A DNA stretch of 64,000 bases, taken from the NCBI RefSeq assembly GCF_004216895.1, contig NZ_SGXE01000001.1, positions 930,001 through 994,000 of the forward strand, written 5' to 3'. The stretch comes from Aquimarina brevivitae. GTDB taxonomy: Bacteria > Bacteroidota > Bacteroidia > Flavobacteriales > Flavobacteriaceae. The position numbers and the translations under genes are program-made. Below are positions 51,925 through 61,577 of this stretch, piece after piece; the stretch's first letter is position 1, and each line of letters opens with the position of its first letter. The notes below the pieces were generated by a model. That model was not told where the DNA came from, made no database searches, and was given only the letters and a program-made list of their open reading frames with translations.

Positions 51925-52716
51925 TTAAGTCAATCCAAAACCGATGGCGATCAAGCCAACGACTATACAATATAAAGCAAAATAACTTAATTTACTCTTT
52001 TTTACTAAGGAAATCATCCAGGTACAGGCAAATAAACCTGAGATAAAAGCAGCGATAAAACCAACACCAATGCTCATACTTTGTTCGGTAGCAAAGGTAA
52101 GCTCACCACTCAACAGGTCTTTAGCTATTTTTCCAAAGATTAAAGGAATAACCATTAAGAAAGAGAATCGTGCGGCCTTTGTTTTGTCATTACCTAACAA
52201 AACTGAGGTGGATATGGTAGCTCCACTTCTTGATATTCCAGGAAGCATAGCGATGGCTTGCGCTACACCAATCACAAATGCGTTGGAGTAACTTACGGGT
52301 TTTAGTGTGTTTTTGGCTTTGTCAGCCAAAAATAGTAGCACTGCTGTGATCAATAACATACAACCCACAAATAGTACATTACCACCAAAAAGTTGTTCTA
52401 GTTGTTCTTCAAAGAATAAGCCGACGATAACAGCAGGGATCATCGAAATAATGATTTTAATAGAAAAGCGTGTCTGTTCATTGTTTTTAAACTGAAATAG
52501 CCCTTGTAGAATCCAAAAGATATCTTTTCTAAAAACTACAATGGTACTCAGTGCAGTAGCAAAATGAAGTACAACCGTAAACAGTAATGATTCTTCAGGC
52601 ACGCTTTGATCACCCAGAATAGCCTTACCTAGCTCTAAATGACCGCTAGAGGATACCGGTAAAAACTCGGTTAAACCTTGAACAATACCTAAAATAATTG
52701 CATCAATGACTTCCAT
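51925..52716 (-). CDS. uppP: Undecaprenyl-diphosphatase (UppP/BacA)
   Basis: Recycles the lipid carrier of cell-wall synthesis. The 263-residue protein has about eight membrane helices and the two active-site loops QGLTEFLPVSSSGHLEL (about residues 14-30) and LPGISRSGATISTSVLLG (about residues 158-175). It is in the ftsX operon. Confidence 0.95.
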   Translation of the reverse strand: MEVIDAIILGIVQGLTEFLPVSSSGHLELGKAILGDQSVPEESLLFTVVLHFATALSTIVVFRKDIFWILQGLFQFKNNEQTRFSIKIIISMIPAVIVGLFFEEQLEQLFGGNVLFVGCMLLITAVLLFLADKAKNTLKPVSYSNAFVIGVAQAIAMLPGISRSGATISTSVLLGNDKTKAARFSFLMVIPLIFGKIAKDLLSGELTFATEQSMSIGVGFIAAFISGLFACTWMISLVKKSKLSYFALYCIVVGLIAIGFGLT

Positions 52717-52779
52717 AATTCGTAGTGGATTATCAAAATTTGATGCAAATATAAAATTACCTATAAATTAATGAGGAGA

Positions 52780-53445
52780 TTACTTCTTTTTCTTAGGTTT
52801 GATTATTAATAGGATGTCTGATATCAAATAAGAAAATCCAATCAGAAAGATAATTGTACCATATAGAAATGCTTCAGCTGCGAAAAATATAGTTAAGCCC
52901 AGGTAAATTAGAAATATGGAGAGAGGATAAAAGACAATTCTTGTAATTATTCTTAAAATTGAAAACCCCTTTGGTTTTTTTGTTATGGGCTCTTCATTGA
53001 TACCGATGACATAACATAATTTTTGATATGCTATCTTGGCTTCAAAGGAATAGATACTTCTAGGGAGAAAAATAATTATAATAAAGCAAAGAGACCAAAC
53101 TATTAAAAAGGATATTAAAGAATGCGTTATTTTGGCATCATACAACATCAAGAAAAGCGGTAATAGGTACCCAGCGATTAAGAAATATCCTAATGCTTTA
53201 CCAAATTTATTTATACTAGGTTCAATCTTTGTAAGATTATTTTCATCATCAAATCTTAATTTAAAAACAGGATATACTCTTCTTGCCCAAAAGCTGGAAA
53301 ACCAGATGTATATCAGATTATTAGTTTCGTCAATGTGTCCTGTGAATGGTTTCTTGCTAGAGTACCAAAGATGGGTTAAAAACGTATTTTTTTTATAAGT
53401 ATGGATGTGCTTCAGGACATCCTTCTTAGTAATATGCTCACTCAA
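52780..53445 (-). CDS. Integral membrane protein of unknown function
   Basis: A 221-residue protein with about four hydrophobic segments in its second half and an N-terminal soluble part with HLWYSSKKPFTGHID and IWFSSFWARRVYP. I do not recognise the family. It lies two bases after DUF3098 and 63 before uppP, in the ftsX operon. Confidence 0.6.
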   Translation of the reverse strand: MSEHITKKDVLKHIHTYKKNTFLTHLWYSSKKPFTGHIDETNNLIYIWFSSFWARRVYPVFKLRFDDENNLTKIEPSINKFGKALGYFLIAGYLLPLFLMLYDAKITHSLISFLIVWSLCFIIIIFLPRSIYSFEAKIAYQKLCYVIGINEEPITKKPKGFSILRIITRIVFYPLSIFLIYLGLTIFFAAEAFLYGTIIFLIGFSYLISDILLIIKPKKKK

Positions 53446-53447
53446 TC

Positions 53448-53714
53448 TTACTTCTTTTTCTTCTTTTCAGGATCCAGTAAGATCGCATAGACTTCAATAC
53501 CAAATCCAATTAATACCACTATAGGAGCAAGACGGATACGTCTAAAATTATAGATATCTGGATTAAAAACATTAGGATCGTCACTACCGCCTCCAGACAT
53601 TAATACAAAGCCGAGTGTAATTACAGCAATTCCAATAGCCATCATTACATAATTTTGCTTTTTAAATACAAAGTCAGGTTGGTGTATGTTTTTTTTATTT
53701 TTTGCTTCGCCCAT
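53448..53714 (-). CDS. DUF3098 family membrane protein
   Basis: An 88-residue protein with two membrane helices (about 20-40 and 64-80) and a Lys-rich tail. FKKQNYVMMAIGIAVITLGF and the loop GGGSDDPNVFNPDIYNFRR are hallmarks of DUF3098, which typically sits beside ftsX and uppP in Bacteroidota. Its function is unknown; a cell-envelope role is inferred from context. Confidence 0.85.
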   Translation of the reverse strand: MGEAKNKKNIHQPDFVFKKQNYVMMAIGIAVITLGFVLMSGGGSDDPNVFNPDIYNFRRIRLAPIVVLIGFGIEVYAILLDPEKKKKK

Positions 53715-53718
53715 AGTT

Positions 53719-54102
53719 TTATTCTTTTATTTCGTTAAAGAGCGTCTTGTCTTTATACGTCAATTTTGCAATATGACCCATATTACCATCGGTGGTAAAT
53801 ATAGTCCATCTTTTAACAGGATACAATGTAACCGTTTTATTTTGGATTTGATCTTGTAGTTCCTGCACAGAAAGCCCCAATTGTAAACCTCTATTGATAT
53901 AATAGTAATGGGGATCATCTTGCAAAGTTATGACAATGTCAAAACCAGATCCTTCTTGTACATCAGTAACCGTCCCTGTAATTTTTAATATATCCTCTGA
54001 AGTTACATTACGCACTGGTCTAAAGGTTTGTATCGCTAAAGCCATTACTACAACAAAAATTACCGCCACTATGGCAAACCAAATCTTAGCAATCTTACCC
54101 AT
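53719..54102 (-). CDS. Single-pass membrane protein of unknown function
   Basis: A 127-residue protein with one N-terminal membrane helix (about 6-28) and a small beta-rich domain, KITGTVTDVQEGSGFDIVITL, that resembles an OB fold. No family was recognised. It lies between ftsX and DUF3098, separated by three and four bases. Confidence 0.58.
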   Translation of the reverse strand: MGKIAKIWFAIVAVIFVVVMALAIQTFRPVRNVTSEDILKITGTVTDVQEGSGFDIVITLQDDPHYYYINRGLQLGLSVQELQDQIQNKTVTLYPVKRWTIFTTDGNMGHIAKLTYKDKTLFNEIKE

Positions 54103-54105
54103 ATT

Positions 54106-54984
54106 TTAGTAGTATAATTCGTCTGTTCTTAAATTCAAAAAGCGCTGTGTGGCAAAAAACGTACTAATCCAGGTGATTACCACCCCAATCCCAAAAACAG
54201 TTACAAATAGTATAGCTAATAACAATTCATCTTTGACCAATTGCAGTTCTGGGAATGCCTCGTTGAGGTAATACAATACCACTGCTACTCCGATGAGTGC
54301 TACCACAGCTCCAACCATACCTAATTTAATGCTTTTCCAAATAAATGGCCTGCGAATAAAGGCTTTGGTAGCACCAACCATTTGCATGGTTTTAATGATA
54401 AAACGCTTGGAATACACCGAAAGTCGGATCGAACTATTAATCAATAAAACGGCAATAAAAGTAAAGATGCCACTGATTAGCAACACCCAGAAGCTGATTT
54501 TCTTAATATTATCATTCAATAGCGAGATCAGCGGCTTGTCATAAATCACCTCATCCACAAAGCTCTTATTGGTAATATCACCTGTAATTTCTTCAATTTT
54601 TGCTTGATCCACATAGTCAGCCTTAAGGTAAACATCGATAGAGTTTTGTAACGGATTGTAGCCTAAAAACTCCATAAAATTTTCTCCTATATCTTTACTA
54701 TAGGCCTCTGCCGCTTCTTCTTTGGAGATAAACGCGGTGGACTTTGTATATTCCGCCAGGGCAAGGCTTTTTTCCAATTGTTTGATCTCTACCAGTTTCG
54801 CCGTATCCTTTAGGTAAATAGTAAGTGCAATTTTTTCCTTAAAATGATCAGCTACCTTCTTGGTATTTAATACTAGCAACCCTAATAAACCCAACAAAAA
54901 AAGTACTAACGAAATACTAATCACTACGGAGAAGTAGCTCGATATTAGCCGTCGTTTTTGATACTTTTCAAAGGAGGAACTCAT
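54106..54984 (-). CDS. ftsX: Cell division protein FtsX
   Basis: A 292-residue FtsX/ABC permease with an N-terminal helix (about 15-40), an extracytoplasmic domain about 41-165 (KIALTIYLKDTAKL), and three further helices. INSSIRLSVYSKRFIIKTMQMVGATKAFIRRPF is the FtsX core. It works with the FtsE ATPase to control cell-wall hydrolases; ftsE is not in the window. The ATG at 54984 fits the family. First gene of the operon. Confidence 0.92.
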   Translation of the reverse strand: MSSSFEKYQKRRLISSYFSVVISISLVLFLLGLLGLLVLNTKKVADHFKEKIALTIYLKDTAKLVEIKQLEKSLALAEYTKSTAFISKEEAAEAYSKDIGENFMEFLGYNPLQNSIDVYLKADYVDQAKIEEITGDITNKSFVDEVIYDKPLISLLNDNIKKISFWVLLISGIFTFIAVLLINSSIRLSVYSKRFIIKTMQMVGATKAFIRRPFIWKSIKLGMVGAVVALIGVAVVLYYLNEAFPELQLVKDELLLAILFVTVFGIGVVITWISTFFATQRFLNLRTDELYY

Positions 54985-55065
54985 AAATTCATTAATTTGA
55001 CCGTAAAAATAATAAACTTCATCATACTTTAAAGGGTAGCTGCATTTAATTATTCGCTGTGCAAC

Positions 55066-55097
55066 TTGTGGTAAAAGAGTTGTTTTGGTTAACTTTG
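55066..55097 (+). promoter_or_regulatory. Candidate promoter of the panE-like gene
   Basis: TTG (55066-55068), a 21-base spacer and TAACTTTG (55090-55097) match the consensus. The start of the panE-like gene is about 150 bases downstream, with the repeat element in between. Confidence 0.5.
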
Positions 55098-55146
55098 AGA
55101 TCACTAGTCATAACGACAATACGTACAAATTATTTTTTTAGGGCGA

Positions 55147-55213
55147 TCCCCTTATGGTTCTAAGGGGTCGGGCTATCCGCTATATCCCTTCGGGGATGCC
55201 GCTGCTATCCCTA
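55147..55213. repeat. Intergenic hairpin repeat, copy 2
   Basis: The arms GCTATCCGCTATATC (55172-55186) and GGATGCCGCTGCTATC (55194-55209) match copy 1 with few changes and flank ATCCC-TTCG-GGGAT, a hairpin with a UUCG tetraloop. A further hairpin, CCCCTTA/TAAGGGG (55148-55167), sits to the left. It lies in the leader of the panE-like gene. Confidence 0.7.
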
Positions 55214-55247
55214 TCGCAACTCAGAATATAATAAATAAGACACACAT

Positions 55248-56177
55248 ATGCACACAGTAATCATGGGGACAGGTGGAGTTGGAGGCTACTTTGGTGGTAA
55301 AATAGCTCAATCCGGGCAGCAAGTAACTTTTATCGCCAGAGGCAAACACTTAGAGGCTTTACAACAAAACGGGCTAAAGGTCAAGAGTATAGAAGGCGAT
55401 TTTAGCGTGCCTTCCGTTACAGCGACTGATGCAATTGCAAAAGTTGGTAAAGCAGATGTAATACTGCTATCCACCAAAGCCTGGCAGGTTACTGAGGCGG
55501 CATCACAATTGCAACCATTATTAAAAAAAGAAACGGTTGTCATTCCATTGCAAAACGGAGCAGACAATGCAGATAACGTAGGTGATGTTATTGATCCGAG
55601 TCACGTGCTTGGAGGACTGTGTAAGATCTATAGCAAAATAGAAGCTCCTGGGGTGATTCATCATTTTGGATATCCGCCAGAGATAGTTTTTGGAGAGTTA
55701 GACAATTCCAAAACAGCCCGATTGCAACACATAAAAGCAATATTTGATAAAGCCGGAGTTACCAATACGATTGCCGAGAATATTCAAGTAGCGATATGGA
55801 ACAAGTTTATGTTCATCGCTACCCTAAGTGGATTAGGAGCATTGACTAGAGCAACCATCGGAGAGCTGTATCAGGATGAGTCCTTACAAAAGATGCTTAG
55901 AGATACAGCTACAGAAATATACAAGGTAGCAAAAGCTAAGAAAATTCCGTTACAGCCTAATACGGTAGATACCATTCTGAATTTTATAAGTAAGCAACCT
56001 TATGACTCTACCACCTCTACACAACGCGATATTTTGGAGGGCCGTCCTTCAGAACTAGAGAATTTTAACGGCTACATCGTAGCAGAGGGTAAAAAATTAG
56101 CCATCCCTACTCCTGTAAATGAGTTTGTGTATGCCTGTCTTCAGCCCATGGAACGAAAAGCAAGAGATTCAAAGTAA
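55248..56177 (+). CDS. 2-dehydropantoate 2-reductase family protein
   Basis: A 309-residue ketopantoate-reductase-like NAD(P)H enzyme. The nucleotide loop is IMGTGGVGGYFGGKIA, LQNGADNADNV follows, and VAIWNKFMFIATLSGLGAL holds the catalytic Lys. PanE makes pantoate for coenzyme A, but the family also reduces other keto acids, so the gene symbol is left open. It has its own promoter and a leader with a repeat element. Confidence 0.88.
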   Translation: MHTVIMGTGGVGGYFGGKIAQSGQQVTFIARGKHLEALQQNGLKVKSIEGDFSVPSVTATDAIAKVGKADVILLSTKAWQVTEAASQLQPLLKKETVVIPLQNGADNADNVGDVIDPSHVLGGLCKIYSKIEAPGVIHHFGYPPEIVFGELDNSKTARLQHIKAIFDKAGVTNTIAENIQVAIWNKFMFIATLSGLGALTRATIGELYQDESLQKMLRDTATEIYKVAKAKKIPLQPNTVDTILNFISKQPYDSTTSTQRDILEGRPSELENFNGYIVAEGKKLAIPTPVNEFVYACLQPMERKARDSK

Positions 56178-56262
56178 AATTATTGTCAAGGTTCATTTGG
56201 TTTAATAATATTTGAATTCAGTCAAAATAAGTGGGATACCTTATTTTACTCATATAAAATTG

Positions 56263-56270
56263 TAAATTTG
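56263..56270 (+). promoter_or_regulatory. -7 box of the leuS promoter
   Basis: TAAATTTG matches TAnnTTTG, 20 bases before the leuS ATG. No clear -33 TTG. Confidence 0.55.
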
Positions 56271-56289
56271 CGCTTTCAAAAAATAGGTC

Positions 56290-59200
56290 ATGCAATACGA
56301 TTTCAACGAAATTGAAGCCAAATGGCAAAAATTCTGGTCAGAGAACCAAACCTTTAAAGCAGAAAACCATAGCGATAAACCAAAATTTTATGTGTTGGAT
56401 ATGTTTCCTTATCCATCAGGGGCAGGCTTGCACGTAGGGCATCCGCTTGGGTATATCGCCAGTGATATCTATGCTCGCTACAAGCGGCACAAAGGTTTTA
56501 ATGTATTGCACCCTATGGGCTATGATTCTTTTGGGTTACCAGCAGAGCAATATGCAATCCAAACCGGGCAGCACCCTGCTATTACTACCAAAGAAAATAT
56601 AGCTCGCTATCGCCAGCAATTAGATCAAATAGGTTTCTCTTTTGATTGGAGCAGAGAAGTGCGTACCAGTGATCCGCAATTTTATAAGTGGACACAGTGG
56701 ATCTTCATTCAGCTTTTCAATTCCTGGTACGATAAAGATGCAGACAAGGCCAGAGCTATTGAAGACTTGACCGCCATATTTGAAAAAGAAGGAAACACAA
56801 CAATCAACGCTGCTTGTGATGAGGATGTAAAGCAATTTTCTGCTACAGACTGGAAGACCATGTCAGCCAAGGAGCAACAGCAAATACTTTTACAATACAG
56901 ACTAACCTATTTGGCAGAAACTGAGGTCAACTGGTGCCCTCAATTAGGAACAGTGCTGGCCAATGACGAAATTGTTAATGGTGTCTCAGAGCGAGGAGGT
57001 TACCCTGTGGTACGCAAAAAGATGAAACAGTGGAGTATGCGTATCTCAGTGTATGCCCAACGTTTATTGGATGGACTACAAAAAGTAGATTGGCCACAAC
57101 CTCTTAAGGATTCGCAAACCAATTGGATTGGTAGATCAAAAGGGGCGTCGGTGACGTTTGATGTTAAAAATCACGATGGCGAAACCATTGAAGTGTTTAC
57201 TACGCGACCTGATACCATTTTTGGAGTCAGTTTTATGACCTTAGCACCAGAGCACGAATTGGTAGATAGAATAACAACGCCACAGCAGAAAGCTGCCGTA
57301 GATGCCTATGTAGAAGCTACCGCAAAGCGTAGTGAACGAGAGCGTATGGCGGATGTAAAAACCATCAGCGGGGTGTTTACAGGAGCCTATGCGGAGCATC
57401 CTTTTACGAAAGAACCGGTGCCGGTATGGATCGGAGATTATGTGCTGGCAAGTTATGGTACAGGAGCAGTAATGGCGGTGCCTTGTGGAGACCAACGCGA
57501 TTACGATTTTGCAAAGCATTTTAATATTGCTATCCCTAATATTTTTAAAGATGTAGATATTTCGGAAGAAGCGTTTGCTGATAAGGAAAATACCGTGATC
57601 ACTAATTCAGACTTCTTAAACGATTTAGGATATAAAGAAGCAACGACTAAGGCTATCGAAGCTTTGGAAGAGTTAGGACAAGGTAAAGGAAAAATCAACT
57701 ATCGCCTGCGCGATGCGGTATTTAGCCGTCAACGCTATTGGGGCGAACCATTCCCGGTATATTATGTAGATGGAATGCCACAGATGATTGATGCTGAGCA
57801 TTTACCGATACACTTACCTGAGGTAGAAAAATACCTACCTACCGAAACTGGCGAACCACCATTAGGGAATGCTACGGAATGGGCTTGGGATACTACAAAT
57901 AACGAGGTTGTCTCTAACGATAAGATAGATCACAAAACCGTTTTCCCTTTAGAATTGAATACTATGCCAGGCTGGGCAGGGAGCTCCTATTACTTTAATC
58001 GCTATATGGACCCCAATAATGATCAGGAAATTTTTTCGCAAGACGCAATTAAGTATTGGAAGGATGTAGATCTATATATAGGAGGCAGCGAGCATGCTAC
58101 AGGTCATTTACTCTATTCCCGTTTTTGGCAAAAGTTTCTATTCGATAGAGGAGTAGTTCCTGTACAAGAATTTGCCAAAAAGCTGATCAACCAAGGGATG
58201 ATTTTAGGGACAAGTGCTTTTGTTTATAGATTTGACATTACTGGAGGAGCATTGGTTTTAAACGAGGATTTAAAAAACTCTGCTTCCTTAGTTAAAAAGC
58301 ACATGATATTTGTTTCGAAAGGATTTTTAGAGAAACTTAAAGAGGATAAAGCATTATTAAGAGAATTCAATTCAAATTTTAAAGACAAGCTTCAAAAGTA
58401 TTTCGAAAATTCTGTTGGTAGTTTTGATCCAATACCACACGAAGTACATTCGATTCACGCTCCTGTAGAGTTTGTTAATGGTTCTGATCAATTAAATGTG
58501 AAACGTTTTAAAAATTGGTTGCCAGAACTGGAAGAAGCTATATTTATCGGAGAAGAAGGTCGTATTATTGATGGTGAAAATGATGTTTATGTTGTTGGAC
58601 GTGAAGTTGAAAAAATGTCTAAGTCTAAGTACAATGTTGTTAACCCTGATAATATTTGCAAAGACTATGGTGCGGATACCTTGCGTTTATACGAAATGTT
58701 CTTAGGGCCTTTAGAACAGGCTAAACCATGGAATACCGCTGGGATTACGGGCGTACATAACTTTCTTAAAAAACTATGGAAGTTGTACCATAACGGAGAG
58801 GTGTTCGAGGTAACGGATACTGAACCTACTAAAGATAACCTTAAAACCTTACATAAAACCATTAAGAAGGTAGAAGAGGATATCGAGAATTTTTCATTCA
58901 ATACCTCTGTGAGTACTTTTATGATAGCGGTTAATGAATTAACGGCACAGAAATGTAATAGTAAAGAAATTTTAGAACCTTTACTGATTTTAATTTCTCC
59001 TTATGCACCACATATTGCTGAAGAATTATGGAGTAAACTGGGTCACCAGGAATCAATAGCCACTAAGCCTTTTCCGGTATACGATGAAAAGCACTTGGTG
59101 GAAAGCACCAAGGTGTACCCTATATCTTTTAATGGTAAAAAACGATTTGAATTGGAGTTACCATTGGATATGAGCAAAGAGAATATCGAAAAAACAGTAA

Positions 59201-59292
59201 TGGCGCACGAAAAAACGCAACAGCAATTAGCTGGGAGAACACCTAAAAAGGTAATTATTGTTCCGGGTAAAATTGTTAATATAGTAGGATAG
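56290..59292 (+). CDS. leuS: Leucyl-tRNA synthetase
   Basis: A 1000-residue class I aminoacyl-tRNA synthetase. PYPSGAGLHVGHPLGY holds the HIGH motif (about residues 40-55), TTRPDTIFGVSFMTLAPEH and GTGAVMAVPCGDQRD mark the editing domain, and EKMSKSKYNVVNPD the KMSKS loop. Extra insertions lengthen it relative to E. coli (860), as usual in Bacteroidota. No operon partner. Confidence 0.96.
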   Translation: MQYDFNEIEAKWQKFWSENQTFKAENHSDKPKFYVLDMFPYPSGAGLHVGHPLGYIASDIYARYKRHKGFNVLHPMGYDSFGLPAEQYAIQTGQHPAITTKENIARYRQQLDQIGFSFDWSREVRTSDPQFYKWTQWIFIQLFNSWYDKDADKARAIEDLTAIFEKEGNTTINAACDEDVKQFSATDWKTMSAKEQQQILLQYRLTYLAETEVNWCPQLGTVLANDEIVNGVSERGGYPVVRKKMKQWSMRISVYAQRLLDGLQKVDWPQPLKDSQTNWIGRSKGASVTFDVKNHDGETIEVFTTRPDTIFGVSFMTLAPEHELVDRITTPQQKAAVDAYVEATAKRSERERMADVKTISGVFTGAYAEHPFTKEPVPVWIGDYVLASYGTGAVMAVPCGDQRDYDFAKHFNIAIPNIFKDVDISEEAFADKENTVITNSDFLNDLGYKEATTKAIEALEELGQGKGKINYRLRDAVFSRQRYWGEPFPVYYVDGMPQMIDAEHLPIHLPEVEKYLPTETGEPPLGNATEWAWDTTNNEVVSNDKIDHKTVFPLELNTMPGWAGSSYYFNRYMDPNNDQEIFSQDAIKYWKDVDLYIGGSEHATGHLLYSRFWQKFLFDRGVVPVQEFAKKLINQGMILGTSAFVYRFDITGGALVLNEDLKNSASLVKKHMIFVSKGFLEKLKEDKALLREFNSNFKDKLQKYFENSVGSFDPIPHEVHSIHAPVEFVNGSDQLNVKRFKNWLPELEEAIFIGEEGRIIDGENDVYVVGREVEKMSKSKYNVVNPDNICKDYGADTLRLYEMFLGPLEQAKPWNTAGITGVHNFLKKLWKLYHNGEVFEVTDTEPTKDNLKTLHKTIKKVEEDIENFSFNTSVSTFMIAVNELTAQKCNSKEILEPLLILISPYAPHIAEELWSKLGHQESIATKPFPVYDEKHLVESTKVYPISFNGKKRFELELPLDMSKENIEKTVMAHEKTQQQLAGRTPKKVIIVPGKIVNIVG

Positions 59293-59611
59293 TAAAAATG
59301 TACTATCCCTTGTGTAAATTATGATGTGTTATGATTATCACTTAACTAGGTTTTCTAGCTCTTTTATGCAGTTCAGATATTAAAATTTTTAGATATCGAG
59401 GTATGGATTAATGAAGCTTAGTTGAGAATTTGTTTAAATTTCTAAAAATTATCTTTGAAATTAGCGTAAATAAAATGATAGAATTTAGATTTTATGCTGT
59501 TTTTTAACATTTATAATGAAAACAACATAAAATTATTGATAAAATATTTTTACCTATCATTTTTTTGTTTTATTTCAACAAAAAATCTAATTTCGACCAA
59601 AAATTAAGAAT
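59293..59611. other. AT-rich gene-free stretch before ald
   Basis: A weak hairpin (59287-59308, GGATAGT/ACTATCC) overlaps the leuS stop without a T-run. The rest is AT-rich with no coding frame. It contains the ald promoter at 59429-59457 and a leader of about 150 bases that could hold Lrp-type sites. No RNA gene was recognised. Confidence 0.55.
59429..59457 (+). promoter_or_regulatory. Promoter of ald
   Basis: TTTG (59429-59432), a 17-base spacer and TATCTTTG (59450-59457) fit the consensus well, about 155 bases before the ald start. Confidence 0.65.
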
Positions 59612-60727
59612 ATGTTAATTGGTGTTCCTACCGAAATTAAAAATAACGAGAACCGTGTCGGGTTAACCCCAGCAGGTACCTTAGAGCTCGTTAAGCACGG
59701 GCATACTGTTTACATTCAGAAAAATGCCGGACTTCAGAGTGGATTTAAAGACGAAGAATATATCAAAGCAGGAGCTAAGATACTTCCTACCATTGAAGAT
59801 GTTTATAAGACGGCTGAAATGATTATCAAGGTTAAGGAACCTATTGAGCCAGAATATAACTTAATTAAAGAAGATCAGTTACTATTTACGTATTTCCATT
59901 TTGCTTCTAGCGAGGAACTAACTATGGCAATGATTAAAAACCGTTCGGTTTGTATCTCCTATGAAACTGTTGAAGATTTTGATAGAAGTCTACCTCTTTT
60001 AACTCCTATGAGTGAAGTAGCTGGTAGAATGTCTATTCAGCAAGGAGCTAAATACTTGGAAAAACCACTGAAAGGTAGAGGAATTCTACTAGGAGGGGTT
60101 CCTGGGGTAGCCCCTGCCAAAGTACTTATCTTAGGAGGAGGAGTAGTGGGTACCCAGGCTGCAAAAATGGCAGCAGGTATGGGAGCCGATGTGACCATAT
60201 TAGATATCAGTGCTAAGCGATTGAAATATCTGGATGATGTGATGCCTGCCAACGTAAATACCGAATATTCCAACGAATATACTATACGAAAACATATCAA
60301 AACTGCCGACCTTATTATTGGTGGTGTATTAATTCCTGGTGCAAAGGCACCAAAATTGATTACCAGAGACATGCTGAAAGAGATGCGACCAGGTACAGTT
60401 ATGGTTGATGTGGCAGTGGATCAGGGAGGATGTTTTGAAACTACAAAACCGACCACACACCAAGATCCGGTGTATATTATTGATGATGTAGTACACTATT
60501 CGGTAGCAAATATGCCAGGAGCTGTACCTTATACGTCTACTTTGGCGCTGACAAGTGTCACTTTGCCATATGCCATTCAACTGGCTAATAAGGGATGGAA
60601 AACTGCCTGTGCAGAAAATGAACCACTTAAAAAAGGATTAAACGTTATTAACGGTGATGTTGTGTATCCTGCAATATCAGAGGCATTTGACCTGCCTTTA
60701 AAAGACGTTGATACGTATACAAATTAA
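59612..60727 (+). CDS. ald: Alanine dehydrogenase
   Basis: NAD-dependent enzyme that interconverts L-alanine with pyruvate and ammonium. The 371-residue protein starts MLIGVPTEIKNNENRVGLTP. MIIKVKEPI and FTYFHFASSEEL hold the catalytic Lys and His. The NAD loop is ILGGGVVGTQAAKMAAG. A terminator follows. The Lrp-type regulator two genes on is a possible controller. Confidence 0.94.
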   Translation: MLIGVPTEIKNNENRVGLTPAGTLELVKHGHTVYIQKNAGLQSGFKDEEYIKAGAKILPTIEDVYKTAEMIIKVKEPIEPEYNLIKEDQLLFTYFHFASSEELTMAMIKNRSVCISYETVEDFDRSLPLLTPMSEVAGRMSIQQGAKYLEKPLKGRGILLGGVPGVAPAKVLILGGGVVGTQAAKMAAGMGADVTILDISAKRLKYLDDVMPANVNTEYSNEYTIRKHIKTADLIIGGVLIPGAKAPKLITRDMLKEMRPGTVMVDVAVDQGGCFETTKPTTHQDPVYIIDDVVHYSVANMPGAVPYTSTLALTSVTLPYAIQLANKGWKTACAENEPLKKGLNVINGDVVYPAISEAFDLPLKDVDTYTN

Positions 60728-60766
60728 ACTCGACTTATTGGCTAACTCAAGTTTATTTAACTGAAG

Positions 60767-60791
60767 ACCCCGCTATTATGGCGGGGTTTTT
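60767..60791 (+). terminator. Terminator of ald
   Basis: ACCCCGC (60767-60773) pairs with GCGGGGT (60781-60787) around TATTATG, followed by TTTTG. Confidence 0.88.
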
Positions 60792-60826
60792 GCATATATT
60801 AATGTACGATTAAAATAGAAAAAATT

Positions 60827-61519
60827 ATGATGGGATACTATATCATTGCGGGTATTATATTCTTGGTGAGTATGTACGTAAGCAATAAACTAAAGAGTAA
60901 ATTTAGAAAATATTCTCAGACAAGACTAAGTAATGGCATGAGTGGGGCAGAAATAGCTACTAAAATGCTAAAGGATAATGGCATATATGATGTTAAGGTA
61001 ATTTCGACTCCGGGGATGTTAACGGATCACTATAATCCGGCGAATAAAACTGTAAATCTGAGTGAAGGTGTTTACCAGCAACGTAATGCAGCTTCGGCGG
61101 CTGTCGCGGCCCACGAGTGTGGTCATGCGATGCAACACGCTACAGCGTATAGTTGGTTGACACTACGGTCAAAGATTGTACCTGTGGTTGGAATTGCTAG
61201 TAGACTTGCTAATTTTGTAATCTTAGCAGGAATCATTATGCTTGGTATGGGTAATGTATTAGGAGATACGGTTTTTCTTCTTGGAATTGTGCTTTTTGGA
61301 GTAACTACCTTGTTCGCTTTTATAACCCTTCCTGTGGAATACGATGCGAGTAATAGAGCATTAGCCTGGCTTAAATCTGAAAGTATAGTTACTCATCGGG
61401 AGTATGACGATGCAGAAGATGCCTTGAAATGGGCAGCGCGTACCTATGTGGTGGCTGCTTTAGGTTCCTTGGCTACTTTATTATATTTTATCTCCATTTT
61501 TTTGGGAAGTAGAGATTAA
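60827..61519 (+). CDS. Zinc metallopeptidase (YugP-like, Zn_peptidase_2)
   Basis: A 230-residue membrane peptidase. The zinc motif is AAHECGHAMQHATAY (HExxH, about residue 99). An N-terminal helix and two or three further helices are visible, and EYDASNRALAWL is a family feature. A bidirectional terminator separates it from the Lrp-type gene. Substrates are unknown. Confidence 0.9.
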   Translation: MMGYYIIAGIIFLVSMYVSNKLKSKFRKYSQTRLSNGMSGAEIATKMLKDNGIYDVKVISTPGMLTDHYNPANKTVNLSEGVYQQRNAASAAVAAHECGHAMQHATAYSWLTLRSKIVPVVGIASRLANFVILAGIIMLGMGNVLGDTVFLLGIVLFGVTTLFAFITLPVEYDASNRALAWLKSESIVTHREYDDAEDALKWAARTYVVAALGSLATLLYFISIFLGSRD

Positions 61520-61551
61520 ATCGTAAACAGGAATGAAGTAAACGAATACAT

Positions 61552-61576
61552 AAAGGCGCTACACAGTAGCGCCTTT
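61552..61576. terminator. Terminator between the peptidase and Lrp genes
   Basis: AAAGGCGCTAC (61552-61562) pairs with GTAGCGCCTTT (61566-61576) around ACA, then TTTT on the plus strand. The Lrp stop is two bases away on the other strand, so it may serve both. Confidence 0.9.
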
Positions 61577-61577
61577 T

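Noticed and set aside
54985..55104. 40-residue extension of FtsX
   Set aside because: No membrane or family match; the start at 54984 gives the normal FtsX N-terminal cytoplasmic tail and helix.
59287..59308. Possible terminator after leuS
   Set aside because: The 7-pair hairpin lacks a T-run, so it was noted only as a weak hairpin.
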